Shown here in pieces: positions 42,572 to 52,148 of a stretch of 64,000 nucleotides of DNA. Position numbers and translations under genes: made by a program. Source of the stretch: Streptomyces sp. B93 (GTDB lineage Bacteria > Actinomycetota > Actinomycetes > Streptomycetales > Streptomycetaceae); NCBI RefSeq assembly GCF_018070565.1, contig NZ_JAGPXL010000029.1, positions 25,182 to 89,181 of the forward strand. The letters are read 5' to 3'. A model generated the notes under the pieces. It did not search any database. It was not told where the DNA came from and saw only the letters and a list, made by a program, of their open reading frames with translations. The number at the start of each line of letters is the position of its first letter. Position 1 is the stretch's first letter.

Positions 42572-43405
42572 GTGAACGAGTGGAACGCGGGGCCCGACGA
42601 CGAGGAGGCCGGGGGCGTGATGCGCACGGTCATCCGGCAACTGAAGCTGTGGCGGGAGTCGGCGGGCCTCACCCAGGCGGAGTTCGGCGCGGCGATCGGG
42701 TACGGGGAGGAGTCGGTCTCGTCCGTGGAGCGGGGACGGCGGATTCCCCGACCGGAGTACCTGGAGGCGGCGGACGAGGCGCTGGGCGCGGGCGGGAAGA
42801 TCGCGGCGTTCAAGGAGGACGTGGCGGAGCTCCGGTACCCGAAGAAGGTACGGGATCTGAAGAAGCTGGAGGCGGAGGCGGTTGAGCTGTGCGCCTACAA
42901 CAACTCCGTCGTTCATGGGCTGTTGCAGACCGAGGAGTACGCACGGGCGGTGCTCGGCGCCCGCCGCCCGCCCTTCACCGCCGACCAGTTGGAACAGCAG
43001 GTGTCGGCCCGCATGGCCCGGCAGGAGATCGTCGGCGACACGACAGCTCGCGCCCTCTTCAACTTCGTCCAGTGTGAGTCGACGCTTCTCCGGCCCATCG
43101 GAGGCAAGATGGTGATGCGCGCGCAACTCGAACGGCTGTTGGAGGTTGGCGCCTTCCGCAACGTCGACCTTCAGGTACTGCCCCTGAACCGCGAGGAGAA
43201 CTCAGGGCTCGACGGCTCGTTCAGGTTGGTCAGGCTCGGGGACGGCACCACGGTCGGTCATGTCGAGGTGGCGCACATCAGCCGCGTGATCACGGAGCCG
43301 AAAGAGGTGCAGCTCCTGGACATCCAGTATGGAATCATCCGGGCACAGGCTCTCAGCCCACGGGAGTCGATGGCCCTCATCGAGAAAGTGCTTGGAGAAA
43401 CATGA
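42572..43405 (+). CDS. XRE-family HTH regulator with DUF5753 domain
   Basis: The 277-residue regulator has an N-terminal XRE helix-turn-helix (LKLWRESAGLTQAEFGAAIGYGEESVSSVERGRR). A DUF5753 domain follows, with VHGLLQTEEYARAVL near residue 115 and SFRLVRLGDGTTVGHVEVAHIS. GTG 42572 follows GAGG with proper spacing, and GTG 42563 is possible. Its ATGA overlap with the DUF397 gene and the divergent ATPase form a module repeated many times in Streptomyces genomes. This module acts in morphological and antibiotic control, though the target here is unknown. Confidence 0.88.
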   Translation: MNEWNAGPDDEEAGGVMRTVIRQLKLWRESAGLTQAEFGAAIGYGEESVSSVERGRRIPRPEYLEAADEALGAGGKIAAFKEDVAELRYPKKVRDLKKLEAEAVELCAYNNSVVHGLLQTEEYARAVLGARRPPFTADQLEQQVSARMARQEIVGDTTARALFNFVQCESTLLRPIGGKMVMRAQLERLLEVGAFRNVDLQVLPLNREENSGLDGSFRLVRLGDGTTVGHVEVAHISRVITEPKEVQLLDIQYGIIRAQALSPRESMALIEKVLGET

Positions 43406-43581
43406 AGCTGGAGTGGATAAAGAGCAGTTACAGCACGTCCAGCGGCCCCGACTGCGTCGAGGTGGCCACACCGGACGAGACTCAGGTCCTCGTCCGCGAC
43501 TCCAAGAACCCCGACGGCCCCCGCCTCACCCTCGCCCCCACCACCTGGGCGACCTTCCTGTCGTACGCGTCCGGGCGCTGA
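43402..43581 (+). CDS. DUF397 domain protein
   Basis: This is a small 59-residue protein starting at ATG 43402, inside the previous stop (ATGA). It has the family pattern WIKSSYSTSSGPDCVEVA, then VRDSKNPDGPRLTLAPTTWATFL. DUF397 proteins pair with XRE/DUF5753 regulators as small partners, likely as an antidote- or regulator-like unit. It is too short for the usual 60-residue ORF cut-off but clear by motif. Confidence 0.88.
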   Translation: MKLEWIKSSYSTSSGPDCVEVATPDETQVLVRDSKNPDGPRLTLAPTTWATFLSYASGR

Positions 43582-43591
43582 CGCGTAACGC

Positions 43592-43627
43592 ACGCGGCCC
43601 ACACCGAGTCCACGGTGCGGGCCGCGT
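43592..43627. terminator. Hairpin between DUF397 and hsdM
   Basis: ACGCGGCCC and GGGCCGCGT form 9 outer bp, and CACCG/CGGTG add 5 inner bp across one unpaired base on each side. It is a likely bidirectional terminator in the convergent gap. Confidence 0.72.
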
Positions 43628-43634
43628 CTGCATG

Positions 43635-45182
43635 TCAGTCGGCGACAGGAGCCGCCTCCGCCGCAGGGCCCTCACCTCGGGCCTGCTGCAAGGTCTCCGC
43701 GATCGCGGCGAACTCCTCCAGCGCGGCCTGGAGGTCCTCGACGATCTCGGCGGCCAGTACCTCGGGCGCGGGCAGGTTGTCCGCGTCGTCGAGGCTCGGG
43801 TCGCGGAGCCAGGTGATGTCGAGGTTGGCCTTGTCGCGAGCGATCAACTCCTCGTACGTGTAGGCCTTGAAGCGTTCCGTCTCGACCCGTTTGGAACGGT
43901 CCTCGTCGGGCCGGTAGCACTGGACGAAGTCCTCAAGGTGGGCCCGGGTGAGCGGGTTCTGCTTGAGGGTGAAGTGCTGGGCGGTACGGAAGTCGTAGAC
44001 CCACAGCTTCTCGGTCCACGGTCGCTCGGGACGGGCGGGCCTACGCTCGAAGAACAGGACGTTGGCCTTGACGCCGCCCGCGTAGAAGATGCCGGTGGGC
44101 AGACGCAGCAGCGTGTGGACGTCGTACTCCTTCAGCAGGCGTCGGCGGATGGTCTCACCCGCGCCGCCTTCGAAGAGGACGTTGTCGGGGACGACGACCG
44201 CGGCTCGGCCGTGGATCTCCAGCAGTGAGGCGATGTGCTGGACGAAGTTGAGCTGCTTGTTGGTCGTGGTGACCCAGAAGTCACGGCGCTCGTAGGCGAT
44301 GGCCTCGCGGGCGGCGGAGCCGTCGTCGCCGTAGACGGTGATGGACGACTTCTTGCCGAAGGGCGGGTTCGCCAGGACCAGGCTCGCGCGCTTGGTGGGC
44401 GGGGCGATGAGGGCGTCACGGTCATGGATGAGGGTGGGTCCGGTGGGCTGACCGATGCCGTGCAGGAAGAGGTTCATCGCGGCGAGACGGGCGGTGTTCC
44501 GGACCAGCTCGGTGCCCCAGATGCCTCCGCTGCTGAGGTGCTTGCGCTGCTCGGGGGTGAGGCGGTTGCCGTACTCGTTGAGGATGTGTTCGGCGGCGGC
44601 GAGCAGGAAGCCGCCGGTTCCGCTGGCGGGGTCGGTGATCGTGTCGTCCGGGGTGGGGCGGACGCAGTCGATGATGGCCTGGATCAGCGGACGCGGGGTG
44701 AAGTACTGACCCGCGCCCGACTTGATGTCCTCCGCGCCACGGGAGAGCAGTTCCTCGTAGGCGTCGCCCTTGATGTCGGTCTTCTGCCCGGACCAGTTCT
44801 CCTTGTCGATCAGGTCCTTCACGAGGCGCTTGAGCTTCGCGGGGTCGTGGATGCGGTTACGGGCCCCGTTGAAGATCAGGTGGAAGGTGGTGCCCTTGCG
44901 CTGGGCTCCGAGGTCTTCGAGGAGCTGCGTGTAGGCGGCTTCGAGCTCGGCACCGTCGCTGTTCAGCAGCTCGGGCCAGCCACGCCCTTCCCAGACCGAC
45001 CCCTCGGGCATGATCTGCTCGCGGAACATCGGAGGCCGGGACTGTGCCTCGTGCGCCATCTTGAGGAACACGAGAAGTGTCAACTGCTCGACGTAGTCGA
45101 TGGTGGAGACACCGTCGTCCCGCAAGACGTGGCAGTAACTCCAGAGCTTGTCGACAAGCCGACGGGCCTTGGTCGCGGTCAC
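43635..45182 (-). CDS. hsdM: Type I restriction-modification system methyltransferase subunit
   Basis: HsdM is the N6-adenine methylase subunit. It has 515 residues. The AdoMet motif I is DPASGTGGF (184-192), and the catalytic motif IV NPPF is at 272-275. The helical N-terminal domain contains VFLKMAHEAQ, typical of HsdM. With HsdS it methylates host DNA. The GTG start overlaps hsdS by 4 nt (GTGA), and the three genes form one operon hsdR-hsdS-hsdM read leftward. Confidence 0.95.
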   Translation of the reverse strand: MTATKARRLVDKLWSYCHVLRDDGVSTIDYVEQLTLLVFLKMAHEAQSRPPMFREQIMPEGSVWEGRGWPELLNSDGAELEAAYTQLLEDLGAQRKGTTFHLIFNGARNRIHDPAKLKRLVKDLIDKENWSGQKTDIKGDAYEELLSRGAEDIKSGAGQYFTPRPLIQAIIDCVRPTPDDTITDPASGTGGFLLAAAEHILNEYGNRLTPEQRKHLSSGGIWGTELVRNTARLAAMNLFLHGIGQPTGPTLIHDRDALIAPPTKRASLVLANPPFGKKSSITVYGDDGSAAREAIAYERRDFWVTTTNKQLNFVQHIASLLEIHGRAAVVVPDNVLFEGGAGETIRRRLLKEYDVHTLLRLPTGIFYAGGVKANVLFFERRPARPERPWTEKLWVYDFRTAQHFTLKQNPLTRAHLEDFVQCYRPDEDRSKRVETERFKAYTYEELIARDKANLDITWLRDPSLDDADNLPAPEVLAAEIVEDLQAALEEFAAIAETLQQARGEGPAAEAAPVAD

Positions 45183-46669
45183 GAGGGGATCTCCAGGTCA
45201 AGGGTGGGCTGGGTGGCAGAGGCAAGAGCGGAAGCATCGGCCCTCGGCGGCGGTGCGGGTGCGGTGTCCGGTGTGCGCTTCCGCTGAGCGGGCGCCCGAC
45301 GGGGACTCCGGCGCCGAGGCTTGGTGGCTCCAGCCGCTTCCCGTTCCTCACGGATGCGGGTGAGCAGGACTTCAGCGGGCTCGTCGGCGGAGTCCTGGAG
45401 GATCAGACGGCCAGCGAAAGCCTCGGCCAAGAGGGAACGGCGGAGACCAGCGGCACGAATGAGAGCGGCCTGTTGTGCGGCCTCAGCGGCAAGCTGGTTC
45501 GTGCGCCACTGCTGTACTGCTTCGAGCAGCGCGTCCTGTTCTTCCAGCGAAGGGACAGGAATCTCCACAGACTTGACCTTGGCAGTACTCAGCGTGTGCA
45601 GACCACTGGTGGAGCTTGCGACTTTCTTCAGCTGCTGTGCAACTTTGGGAGAATTCCAAGCAAGTTCAAGAAATTCAGCTCGCAGTCTTCCCCCTGGCCG
45701 AACCCGGATCAGGTGATTCTGATGCACGCAGTCTTCAATCTCCCCCCGCCATGATGCCGCGCGCCCGATCTGGTCAGGACTACCGTTCCCTTCAACCACG
45801 AGCAAGTCCCCGACTTTTAGCCTATAGCGTTCGAGTTCGCCATCGAAAAGCTCAATCTCGTGGACATCGTCGAGCGCAAGCCTCCCACGAGGCACGTTGG
45901 CAACCCGCAGAAATGGGAACTTATTTTCTACCGGCCGACGCTTAGCCTGTTTTTGAATCCCGCCCTGAACTACGGCTACCTCATCAGTACGTGCCCACGC
46001 AACTGGACGCCGCACATCTCGTGACAGTGTTCCTTCCGTCATCTGATGCAGGATGGCAGACCATAGTTGCCTTGACCGCATGCTACTCTGCTCTACTGCC
46101 TCGACTGCCGCGTTCAGTCGCGACAACTGCTCTTCGAGCGCGGCAACAATGCGCCGCTGTTCCTCCACCGGAGGCAACAAACACTCAAGCTCCTCCAGCG
46201 CCCCCTGTGAAATGTTCCGCATGGAGTCCTTCGTCCCGGTAGCACGCTCGGAGATTTGCGAACGGATCACCGGAGACGAGAGCAGGTATGCTAGCCACTC
46301 CCTATCGACACCATCAGCCGGAACAAGCCGAAGGCTCTTGTCACTGAGAAGCAGTCGCGGACGACACTGACGCACGAGCACGGAGGCCCCTACATAGGCA
46401 GCCGTATTCGCCCGGCTCAGTAGAATATCCCCCGGCCGAATCTCGTAATCGGGATTGAACGGAAACCCGACAGGCACTGCCTTGTTCTCGCCCTCATCAA
46501 AGTCACCCCAAGTCATGGCGCTGACCTTGATAACCCCCCACTCCTCAGCCGAAGCCGGACGAGGTTCGCACTTGTAGGACTTGCCTGCCTCGATCCGGGC
46601 GAGAATGTCACCGAGCCGAACACGTGCCCACCCCTTCGGAACCTCCGAAGGAATACCGCCCTCGCTCAC
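45179..46669 (-). CDS. hsdS: Type I restriction-modification specificity subunit
   Basis: HsdS (496 residues) chooses the target DNA sequence. It has two target-recognition domains (about residues 10-190 and 215-400), each followed by a conserved helix (VEEQRRIVAALEEQL and LEEQDALLEAVQQW). A Pro/Arg-rich tail of about 80 residues extends past the usual end. Both recognition domains are distinctly A+T-richer than their neighbours, for example near 45600-46120. This suggests recombination or recent transfer. GTG starts overlap hsdR by 4 nt. The target sequence cannot be predicted. Confidence 0.93.
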   Translation of the reverse strand: MSEGGIPSEVPKGWARVRLGDILARIEAGKSYKCEPRPASAEEWGVIKVSAMTWGDFDEGENKAVPVGFPFNPDYEIRPGDILLSRANTAAYVGASVLVRQCRPRLLLSDKSLRLVPADGVDREWLAYLLSSPVIRSQISERATGTKDSMRNISQGALEELECLLPPVEEQRRIVAALEEQLSRLNAAVEAVEQSSMRSRQLWSAILHQMTEGTLSRDVRRPVAWARTDEVAVVQGGIQKQAKRRPVENKFPFLRVANVPRGRLALDDVHEIELFDGELERYRLKVGDLLVVEGNGSPDQIGRAASWRGEIEDCVHQNHLIRVRPGGRLRAEFLELAWNSPKVAQQLKKVASSTSGLHTLSTAKVKSVEIPVPSLEEQDALLEAVQQWRTNQLAAEAAQQAALIRAAGLRRSLLAEAFAGRLILQDSADEPAEVLLTRIREEREAAGATKPRRRSPRRAPAQRKRTPDTAPAPPPRADASALASATQPTLDLEIPS

Positions 46670-49600
46670 GCACCCAACTCCCGTCCCAGCTCATCCAAAA
46701 TCTCAGCCCCCCGATCCGCCCCGAACTCCCGAAGGAACCCGTCCACGCCCCCGCGCTCGATGAAGGGTACGTCCTTCAAATGCTCGGGCTCGATCGCCGC
46801 ATCCGTCGCTATCACGTCCACGATCCGGTCCAGCCACCACACCTGGTCCTCGGTGAAGACGGCCCCCGCCTGCTCCTGCCGGGCCCGCCACGCCGCGTAC
46901 CGTTCCTCCACCAGCGCCCGGTACGGCCGTACCTCCTCCTCCAACCCCAGCTCGAACCGCAGCAGCCCGATGAGGTCCACCACACCGGCCGCCCCCCGTG
47001 GATGCCGAGCCGCCTTGCCCAGCTGCACGTAGGCGTCGTACAGCCGCCCCGGAGTCCACTGGAACGGGGGACGCTCGATCTTCCGGGCAAGGTCCTTCAG
47101 CCGCCGGTAGACCTCCTTCGGATCGCGCCGCTCGCCGAACGCGAGGCTGAGCGCGGCGATCTCGTCCTCATGTTCCTTGATGTACTGCTGCCAGGAGGTC
47201 ACCTTGCGCATCGCCAGCTCATCGGCCGTAACACCGCGCGCCTCCATCACCTCGTCCACGCTCACCTCGTCTATGACGATGTCGTGCGCGCGGCGCATGG
47301 ACATGAGCCGGTCCCGCAGCTCACGGTTGGAGGCAATCGGCTTCAGCGCGTCCAGCATGTCCTGCCGCACCTGCGCCTGCCCGCCGATCCGCCGCGCCCG
47401 CTCCTGCTGGTCGGGGTCGACGGACCGGACGAGCCCGCCCACGATCTCCCGCAACGGCTGCCCGGCCAGTTCCTCGACCTCTTCCCGCTCCTCGGGGGTG
47501 AGCTGCCGATCGAGGCGTGCCAGGCGCCCCGCCAGCGTGGCGACCTCGTCCTCGGTCAGCGCCAGCCCCGCCGTCTTGGCCATCAGCCGCTCCAGCGGGA
47601 TCTTCCGCTCGGAGACCCTGACCAGCGGGCGCGCGTCCACGCGCGGGGAGTCCGTCACGCCCACCGCGTCGACGATCACGAACCGTTCCTTCACCTCGGC
47701 GTCCGGCGTGACGGCCTGGAACTCCGCCGGGTCGATCGTCCGGGAGCCGCGTCCCTTCATCTGCTCGAAGTAGGCCCAGCTCTTCACATCCCGCAGGAAG
47801 AAGACGCACTCCAGCGGCGGGATGTCGGTCCCCGTGGCGATCATGTCGACGGTCACCGCGATGCGCAGCTCGGGGCTGTTACGGAACGCCTTGATCAGCT
47901 CGGCCGGACGCTTCGCCGCGTGGGTGATCTTCCGGCAGAAGTCGTCGCTCTCCCCGAAGACCTGCCGCACCATCTGCACGATCTCGTCGGCGTGGTTGTC
48001 GTCCACGGCGAAGATCAGCGTCTTGGGCACGTGCGTCCGGGCACGCTGCACCTCTCCCTCCCCCACCGGCGGGAAAATCTCCGTGAACAGGTGCTTGCGA
48101 AACGTCTCGACGACGAGCTTCAACTGCCCCTTGCTGATGACCTGGCGTCCCAGCTGGGACGCCTTCCACTCCAGGTCCTCCTCCAGCTCCTGGTACCGCT
48201 CGCGGCGCGTCTTGCGCTCCCGCATGGGGACGACCGTCTCCGCCGGGATCGTCCCGCCGTTCTCCCCCAGCTCCGTACGGATCCGGAAGACGTCGAAGTC
48301 GACGTTGACGCCGTCGGCGACGGCCTGCTCGTACGGGTACTCGCTGACCAGGTTCTGGAAGAAGAAGCCGAAGGTCTGCTTGACCGGGGTGGCGGTCAGG
48401 CCGACGAGGTGGGCGTCGAAGTACTCCAGGACCGCGCGCCACTTGCCGTAGATGGAGCGGTGACACTCGTCGACGACGATCAGGTCGAACGCCTCAGGCG
48501 GGAGGTCCGGGTTGTAGCCGACCTCCACCGGCTCGTCGACCAGGTCGTAGCGGTCGAGGGACGCGTCCTCGCTGTCGGCGCTCGGCACCTCGCGCCCCGT
48601 CAGCGCCAGCCACAGCCGCTGCACCGTGGACACCACCACGTGGGCCGAGCCCAGCACGGTGTCTCCGGAGAGCCGCTGCACGACGTACAGCTCGGTGAAC
48701 TTGCGACCGTCGTCCGGGGTGTCGAAGTTCTCGAACTCGGTCGCGGCCTGGCTGCCGAGGTTGTTGCGGTCGACCAGGAACAGGATGCGCTTGGCACCCG
48801 CGTGCTTGAGCAGCCGGTAGCTCTCGCTGACCACCGTGTACGTCTTACCGGCACCGGTCGCCATCTGGATCAGGGCGCGCGGGTCGTCCTTGGCCAGGGA
48901 GCGCTCCAGGCCGTTGATGGCGGTCACCTGGGCGGGGCGCAGGTCCTCCGGGTCGAGGAAGGTATCCGGCAGGCGGCGCATCCGGGCCCGCAGAGTCGGC
49001 GCTCTGTGGTCGGCCTCGGCCTCCTCCACCCAGCGGGCGATCGTGTCCGGCTGGTGCACGGCGAAGACCTCGCGCGTGCGCGGAGACGGGTCGAGGGCGT
49101 TGTGGAAGCGGACGGTGTTGCCGTCGGCGACGTACCGGAAGGGCAGGCTGGCCCGCCAGGCGCTGAGCTGCTGGCTGCGGGTGAGGCCGGTGGCGTACCG
49201 GGATGCCTGCTCCATGGCGGCTTCCAGGTCGGCTCCCTCCCGCTTCGCCTCTATGACACCGACCAGACGCTGATCGACGTAGAGGAGGTAGTCGGCACGA
49301 CCGACGGCGGTGGAGACCTCCCGGACGGCGACACCCTTGCCCGCGAAGAGGTTCTTGGCAGCGTCGTCCTGAACGGCCCAGCCCGCCTTCTCCAGGACGC
49401 GGTCCAGGGCAGCGCGGACCTGCGCCTCGCTCATCGGCGGGCTGGCGGCCTTCTGCGCGTGCGCGATGAACTCGTCACGCCGTGAGGCGCCGTCCAGCGG
49501 ACGGGCGGCCGAACGGGACTCCATGGCCGGGGTCGTCAGTTCGGTGATCTTGCCACTCAGCTCGGCGATCAGGTCGTGCAGCGCGACCCGTTCGGCCTCG

Positions 49601-50256
49601 GCACGGGCCAGCTCCGCCTCGGCCTGCTCCCGGGCGGCCTGCTCACGCTCCAAGCGGCTCTGCTTGCCGTCGTAGCTGAGCCGCGCCTCCTCCAGCTTGC
49701 GTCGGTAGGCGTCGAGTTCGGTACGCAGCTGCTCCAGCTCATGCTGGTCGGCAACAGTGGTGGGCGCGGGCGCGGCAGAGGGCGGCGCGGGTGCCAGGAA
49801 GACCCGATGCGTGGTGTCGGACCGGTCGAGCGAGCGGTGCAGCCAGTCACCGAGACGGAAGCACAGCTCCACGGACTGAAGGGCTTCGCGGACGTTGGCG
49901 TAGTACTCGTGAACGGCCTTGTTGCCCGTCGTGCGGACTGCCTCGAACCATGCCCTCACTTGCGGGACGAGGACACCGGACCGGGTAAGCGCGTTGATCC
50001 TGTCGACCTGCCGGGACCCCGGGACGGTGAGGCCGAGGAGCGTGACCAGGTGGCGGGTCATGACCTCGCCGAAGAGGCGGGCCTTCACCATGGCGGCGTG
50101 CGGGTCGGTGTGGACGTACGACTCGGCGGAGCAGCCCAGCGTCACCAGTAAAGGCTCGTGCCCGAGCAGGTGACCGAAGTTCGGCGAGCCTGCGGCCAGC
50201 CGCGCAACCTGTTCGGCGTCCCCACCGGACGGGCTCCCCATCGCCGTCCCCACCAT
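46666..50256 (-). CDS. hsdR: Type I restriction-modification endonuclease/helicase subunit
   Basis: HsdR cuts unmodified DNA after translocation. The 1196-residue protein starts at ATG 50256 with GGGGGA upstream. An N-terminal helical domain like DUF4145 covers about residues 10-140, and a coiled coil runs from about 170 to 245. The PD-(D/E)xK nuclease has D322, E336 and K338. A DEAD-type helicase follows with TGAGKT at 467-472 and DECHRSIYGKW. The C-terminal part resembles EcoEI-type R subunits. It is the first gene of the operon. Confidence 0.95.
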   Translation of the reverse strand: MVGTAMGSPSGGDAEQVARLAAGSPNFGHLLGHEPLLVTLGCSAESYVHTDPHAAMVKARLFGEVMTRHLVTLLGLTVPGSRQVDRINALTRSGVLVPQVRAWFEAVRTTGNKAVHEYYANVREALQSVELCFRLGDWLHRSLDRSDTTHRVFLAPAPPSAAPAPTTVADQHELEQLRTELDAYRRKLEEARLSYDGKQSRLEREQAAREQAEAELARAEAERVALHDLIAELSGKITELTTPAMESRSAARPLDGASRRDEFIAHAQKAASPPMSEAQVRAALDRVLEKAGWAVQDDAAKNLFAGKGVAVREVSTAVGRADYLLYVDQRLVGVIEAKREGADLEAAMEQASRYATGLTRSQQLSAWRASLPFRYVADGNTVRFHNALDPSPRTREVFAVHQPDTIARWVEEAEADHRAPTLRARMRRLPDTFLDPEDLRPAQVTAINGLERSLAKDDPRALIQMATGAGKTYTVVSESYRLLKHAGAKRILFLVDRNNLGSQAATEFENFDTPDDGRKFTELYVVQRLSGDTVLGSAHVVVSTVQRLWLALTGREVPSADSEDASLDRYDLVDEPVEVGYNPDLPPEAFDLIVVDECHRSIYGKWRAVLEYFDAHLVGLTATPVKQTFGFFFQNLVSEYPYEQAVADGVNVDFDVFRIRTELGENGGTIPAETVVPMRERKTRRERYQELEEDLEWKASQLGRQVISKGQLKLVVETFRKHLFTEIFPPVGEGEVQRARTHVPKTLIFAVDDNHADEIVQMVRQVFGESDDFCRKITHAAKRPAELIKAFRNSPELRIAVTVDMIATGTDIPPLECVFFLRDVKSWAYFEQMKGRGSRTIDPAEFQAVTPDAEVKERFVIVDAVGVTDSPRVDARPLVRVSERKIPLERLMAKTAGLALTEDEVATLAGRLARLDRQLTPEEREEVEELAGQPLREIVGGLVRSVDPDQQERARRIGGQAQVRQDMLDALKPIASNRELRDRLMSMRRAHDIVIDEVSVDEVMEARGVTADELAMRKVTSWQQYIKEHEDEIAALSLAFGERRDPKEVYRRLKDLARKIERPPFQWTPGRLYDAYVQLGKAARHPRGAAGVVDLIGLLRFELGLEEEVRPYRALVEERYAAWRARQEQAGAVFTEDQVWWLDRIVDVIATDAAIEPEHLKDVPFIERGGVDGFLREFGADRGAEILDELGRELGA

Positions 50257-50392
50257 GTCTTCCCCCTGGAATTCCAGTCGTCGTGTCAGCGCAAAGCCTT
50301 GCAGGATGACACGAACAGGTGGACCAATCAAGAGGATTGGCGATACGCAGCCTGCCGCAGTGGATGAACACTCATTGATCTCACAAGAAAAC

Positions 50393-50426
50393 GATGCGGG
50401 GCACCCTCCAAAAGGCACCCCGCATC
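50393..50426 (-). terminator. Intrinsic terminator of the rex-hemACD operon
   Basis: GATGCGGGG (50393-50401) and CCCCGCATC (50418-50426) form a 9-bp stem 4 nt past the hemD stop. On the minus strand it is followed by GTTTTCTT, fitting an intrinsic terminator. Confidence 0.78.
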
Positions 50427-50429
50427 ACC

Positions 50430-52148
50430 TCAGGTCGTCGACCTCCGCCGCCGCGCCCCCGGCCGCCGCTCGCTCGGCCGGGTGACCGGATCCCCGGCCT
50501 CCACGGCCGCGGCCCGCCGCCGCGCCCCGAAGTCGGCCAGCGCCTCCGCCAGCTTCAGCACCGACGGCTCCGGCGCCATCACGTCCACCCGCAGCCCGTG
50601 CTCCTCGGCCGTCTTGGCCGTCGCCGGGCCGATACACGCGATCACCGTCACGTTGTGCGGCTTCCCGGCGATGCCGACCAGGTTCCGCACGGTGGACGAC
50701 GAGGTGAAGAGGACCGCGTCGAACCCGCCCCCCTTGATCGCCTCGCGGGTCTCCGCGGGCGGCGGCGACGCCCGCACCGTCCGGTACGCCGTGACGTCGT
50801 CCACCTCCCAGCCCAGCTCGATCAGCCCGGCGACCAGCGTCTCCGTGGCGATGTCGGCGCGCGGCAGGAAGACCCGGTCGATCGGGTCGAAGACGGGGTC
50901 GTAGGGAGGCCAGTCCTCCAGCAGCCCCGCCGCCGACTGCTCCCCGCTCGGCACCAGGTCCGGCTTCACGCCGAAGGCGATCAGCGCCTTCGCCGTCTGC
51001 TCGCCCACCGCGGCGACCTTGATCCCCGCGAAGGCACGGGCGTCGAGCCCGTACTCCTCGAACTTCTCCCGCACCGCCTTGACGGCGTTGACGGAGGTGA
51101 AGGCGATCCACTCGTAGCGGCCCGTCACCAGCCCCTTGACCGCCCGCTCCATCTGCTGGGGCGTACGCGGCGGCTCGACCGCGATGGTCGGCACCTCGTG
51201 CGGCACGGCACCGTACGAACGCAGCTGGTCGGAGAGCGACACGGCCTGTTCCTTGGTCCGCGGCACGAGCACCTTCCAGCCGAACAGCGGCTTGGACTCG
51301 AACCAGGACAGCTGATCGCGCTGCGCCGTCGCGGACCGCTCCCCGACCACGGCTATCACGGGCCGCCCGCCGTCCGGCGAGGGCAGCACCTTCGCCTGCT
51401 TCAGCGTCTGCGCGATGGTGCCGAGGGTGGCGCTCCAGGTGCGCTGCCTGGTCGTCGTACCGGCGACGGTGACGGTCATCGGGGTGTCGGGCTTACGTCC
51501 GGCGGACACCAGTTCGCCGGCAGCGGCGGCCACGGAGTCCAGCGAGGCGGACACGACGACGGTCCCGTCGGACGCCCCGACCTCGGTCCAGCACCGGTCG
51601 GACGCGGTACGGGCGTCCACGAACCGGACGTCCGCGCCCTGGGCGTCCCGCAGCGGGACACCGGCGTACGCGGGCACGCCGACCGCGGCCGCGATGCCGG
51701 GGACGACCTCGAAGGGCACCCCGGCGGCGGCGCAGGCGAGCATCTCCTCCGCGGCGTACGTATCCAGTCCGGGGTCCCCGGACACCGCACGCACGACCCG
51801 CCTGCCGCCCCGCGCGGCCTCCATGACAAGATGTGCGGCATCCCGTTCCGCGGGGGCACCAACGGTTGTTGACGTGCCGTCAACAACCGTCAGCTGAGGC
51901 GTGCCTGTGCCCGGAGCCGGGTCCGCGGAGAGATCCGCGGAGGACCCCGGGTCCGTGTTCACGATGGCCACGCCGGCCCTGGCGTGGGCGCGGACGACGT
52001 CGAGCACCTCGTGCCCGGCGACGAGGACATCCGCGTTCGCCAGCGCCTCCACGGCGCGCAGAGTCAGTAGTCCCGGATCTCCGGGTCCGGCACCGAGGAA
52101 GGTGACGTGCCCGTGTTCAGGACCGGCGGGAAGGGTGGTGGGGCTCAA
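50430..52148 (-). CDS. hemD: Bifunctional uroporphyrinogen-III C-methyltransferase/synthase (CobA-HemD)
   Basis: This is a fused enzyme of 572 residues. The N-terminal half is SUMT-like, with FLGAGPGDPGLLTLRAVEAL and SGDPGLDTYAAEEM, and makes precorrin-2 toward siroheme and cobalamin. The C-terminal half is uroporphyrinogen-III synthase, with FGWKVLVPRTKEQA, AFTSVNAVKAV and FTSSSTVRNLVG. The TTG start at 52148 overlaps the hemC stop (TTGA), as expected for this operon, and longer frames extend into hemC. The fusion is normal in Streptomyces. It ends with a basic tail, then the operon terminator. Confidence 0.93.
   Translation of the reverse strand: MSPTTLPAGPEHGHVTFLGAGPGDPGLLTLRAVEALANADVLVAGHEVLDVVRAHARAGVAIVNTDPGSSADLSADPAPGTGTPQLTVVDGTSTTVGAPAERDAAHLVMEAARGGRRVVRAVSGDPGLDTYAAEEMLACAAAGVPFEVVPGIAAAVGVPAYAGVPLRDAQGADVRFVDARTASDRCWTEVGASDGTVVVSASLDSVAAAAGELVSAGRKPDTPMTVTVAGTTTRQRTWSATLGTIAQTLKQAKVLPSPDGGRPVIAVVGERSATAQRDQLSWFESKPLFGWKVLVPRTKEQAVSLSDQLRSYGAVPHEVPTIAVEPPRTPQQMERAVKGLVTGRYEWIAFTSVNAVKAVREKFEEYGLDARAFAGIKVAAVGEQTAKALIAFGVKPDLVPSGEQSAAGLLEDWPPYDPVFDPIDRVFLPRADIATETLVAGLIELGWEVDDVTAYRTVRASPPPAETREAIKGGGFDAVLFTSSSTVRNLVGIAGKPHNVTVIACIGPATAKTAEEHGLRVDVMAPEPSVLKLAEALADFGARRRAAAVEAGDPVTRPSERRPGARRRRSTT

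Noticed and set aside
46624..49485. 953-residue rightward frame opposite hsdR
   Set aside because: It lies antisense to HsdR, whose motifs are intact, and shows no known domain.
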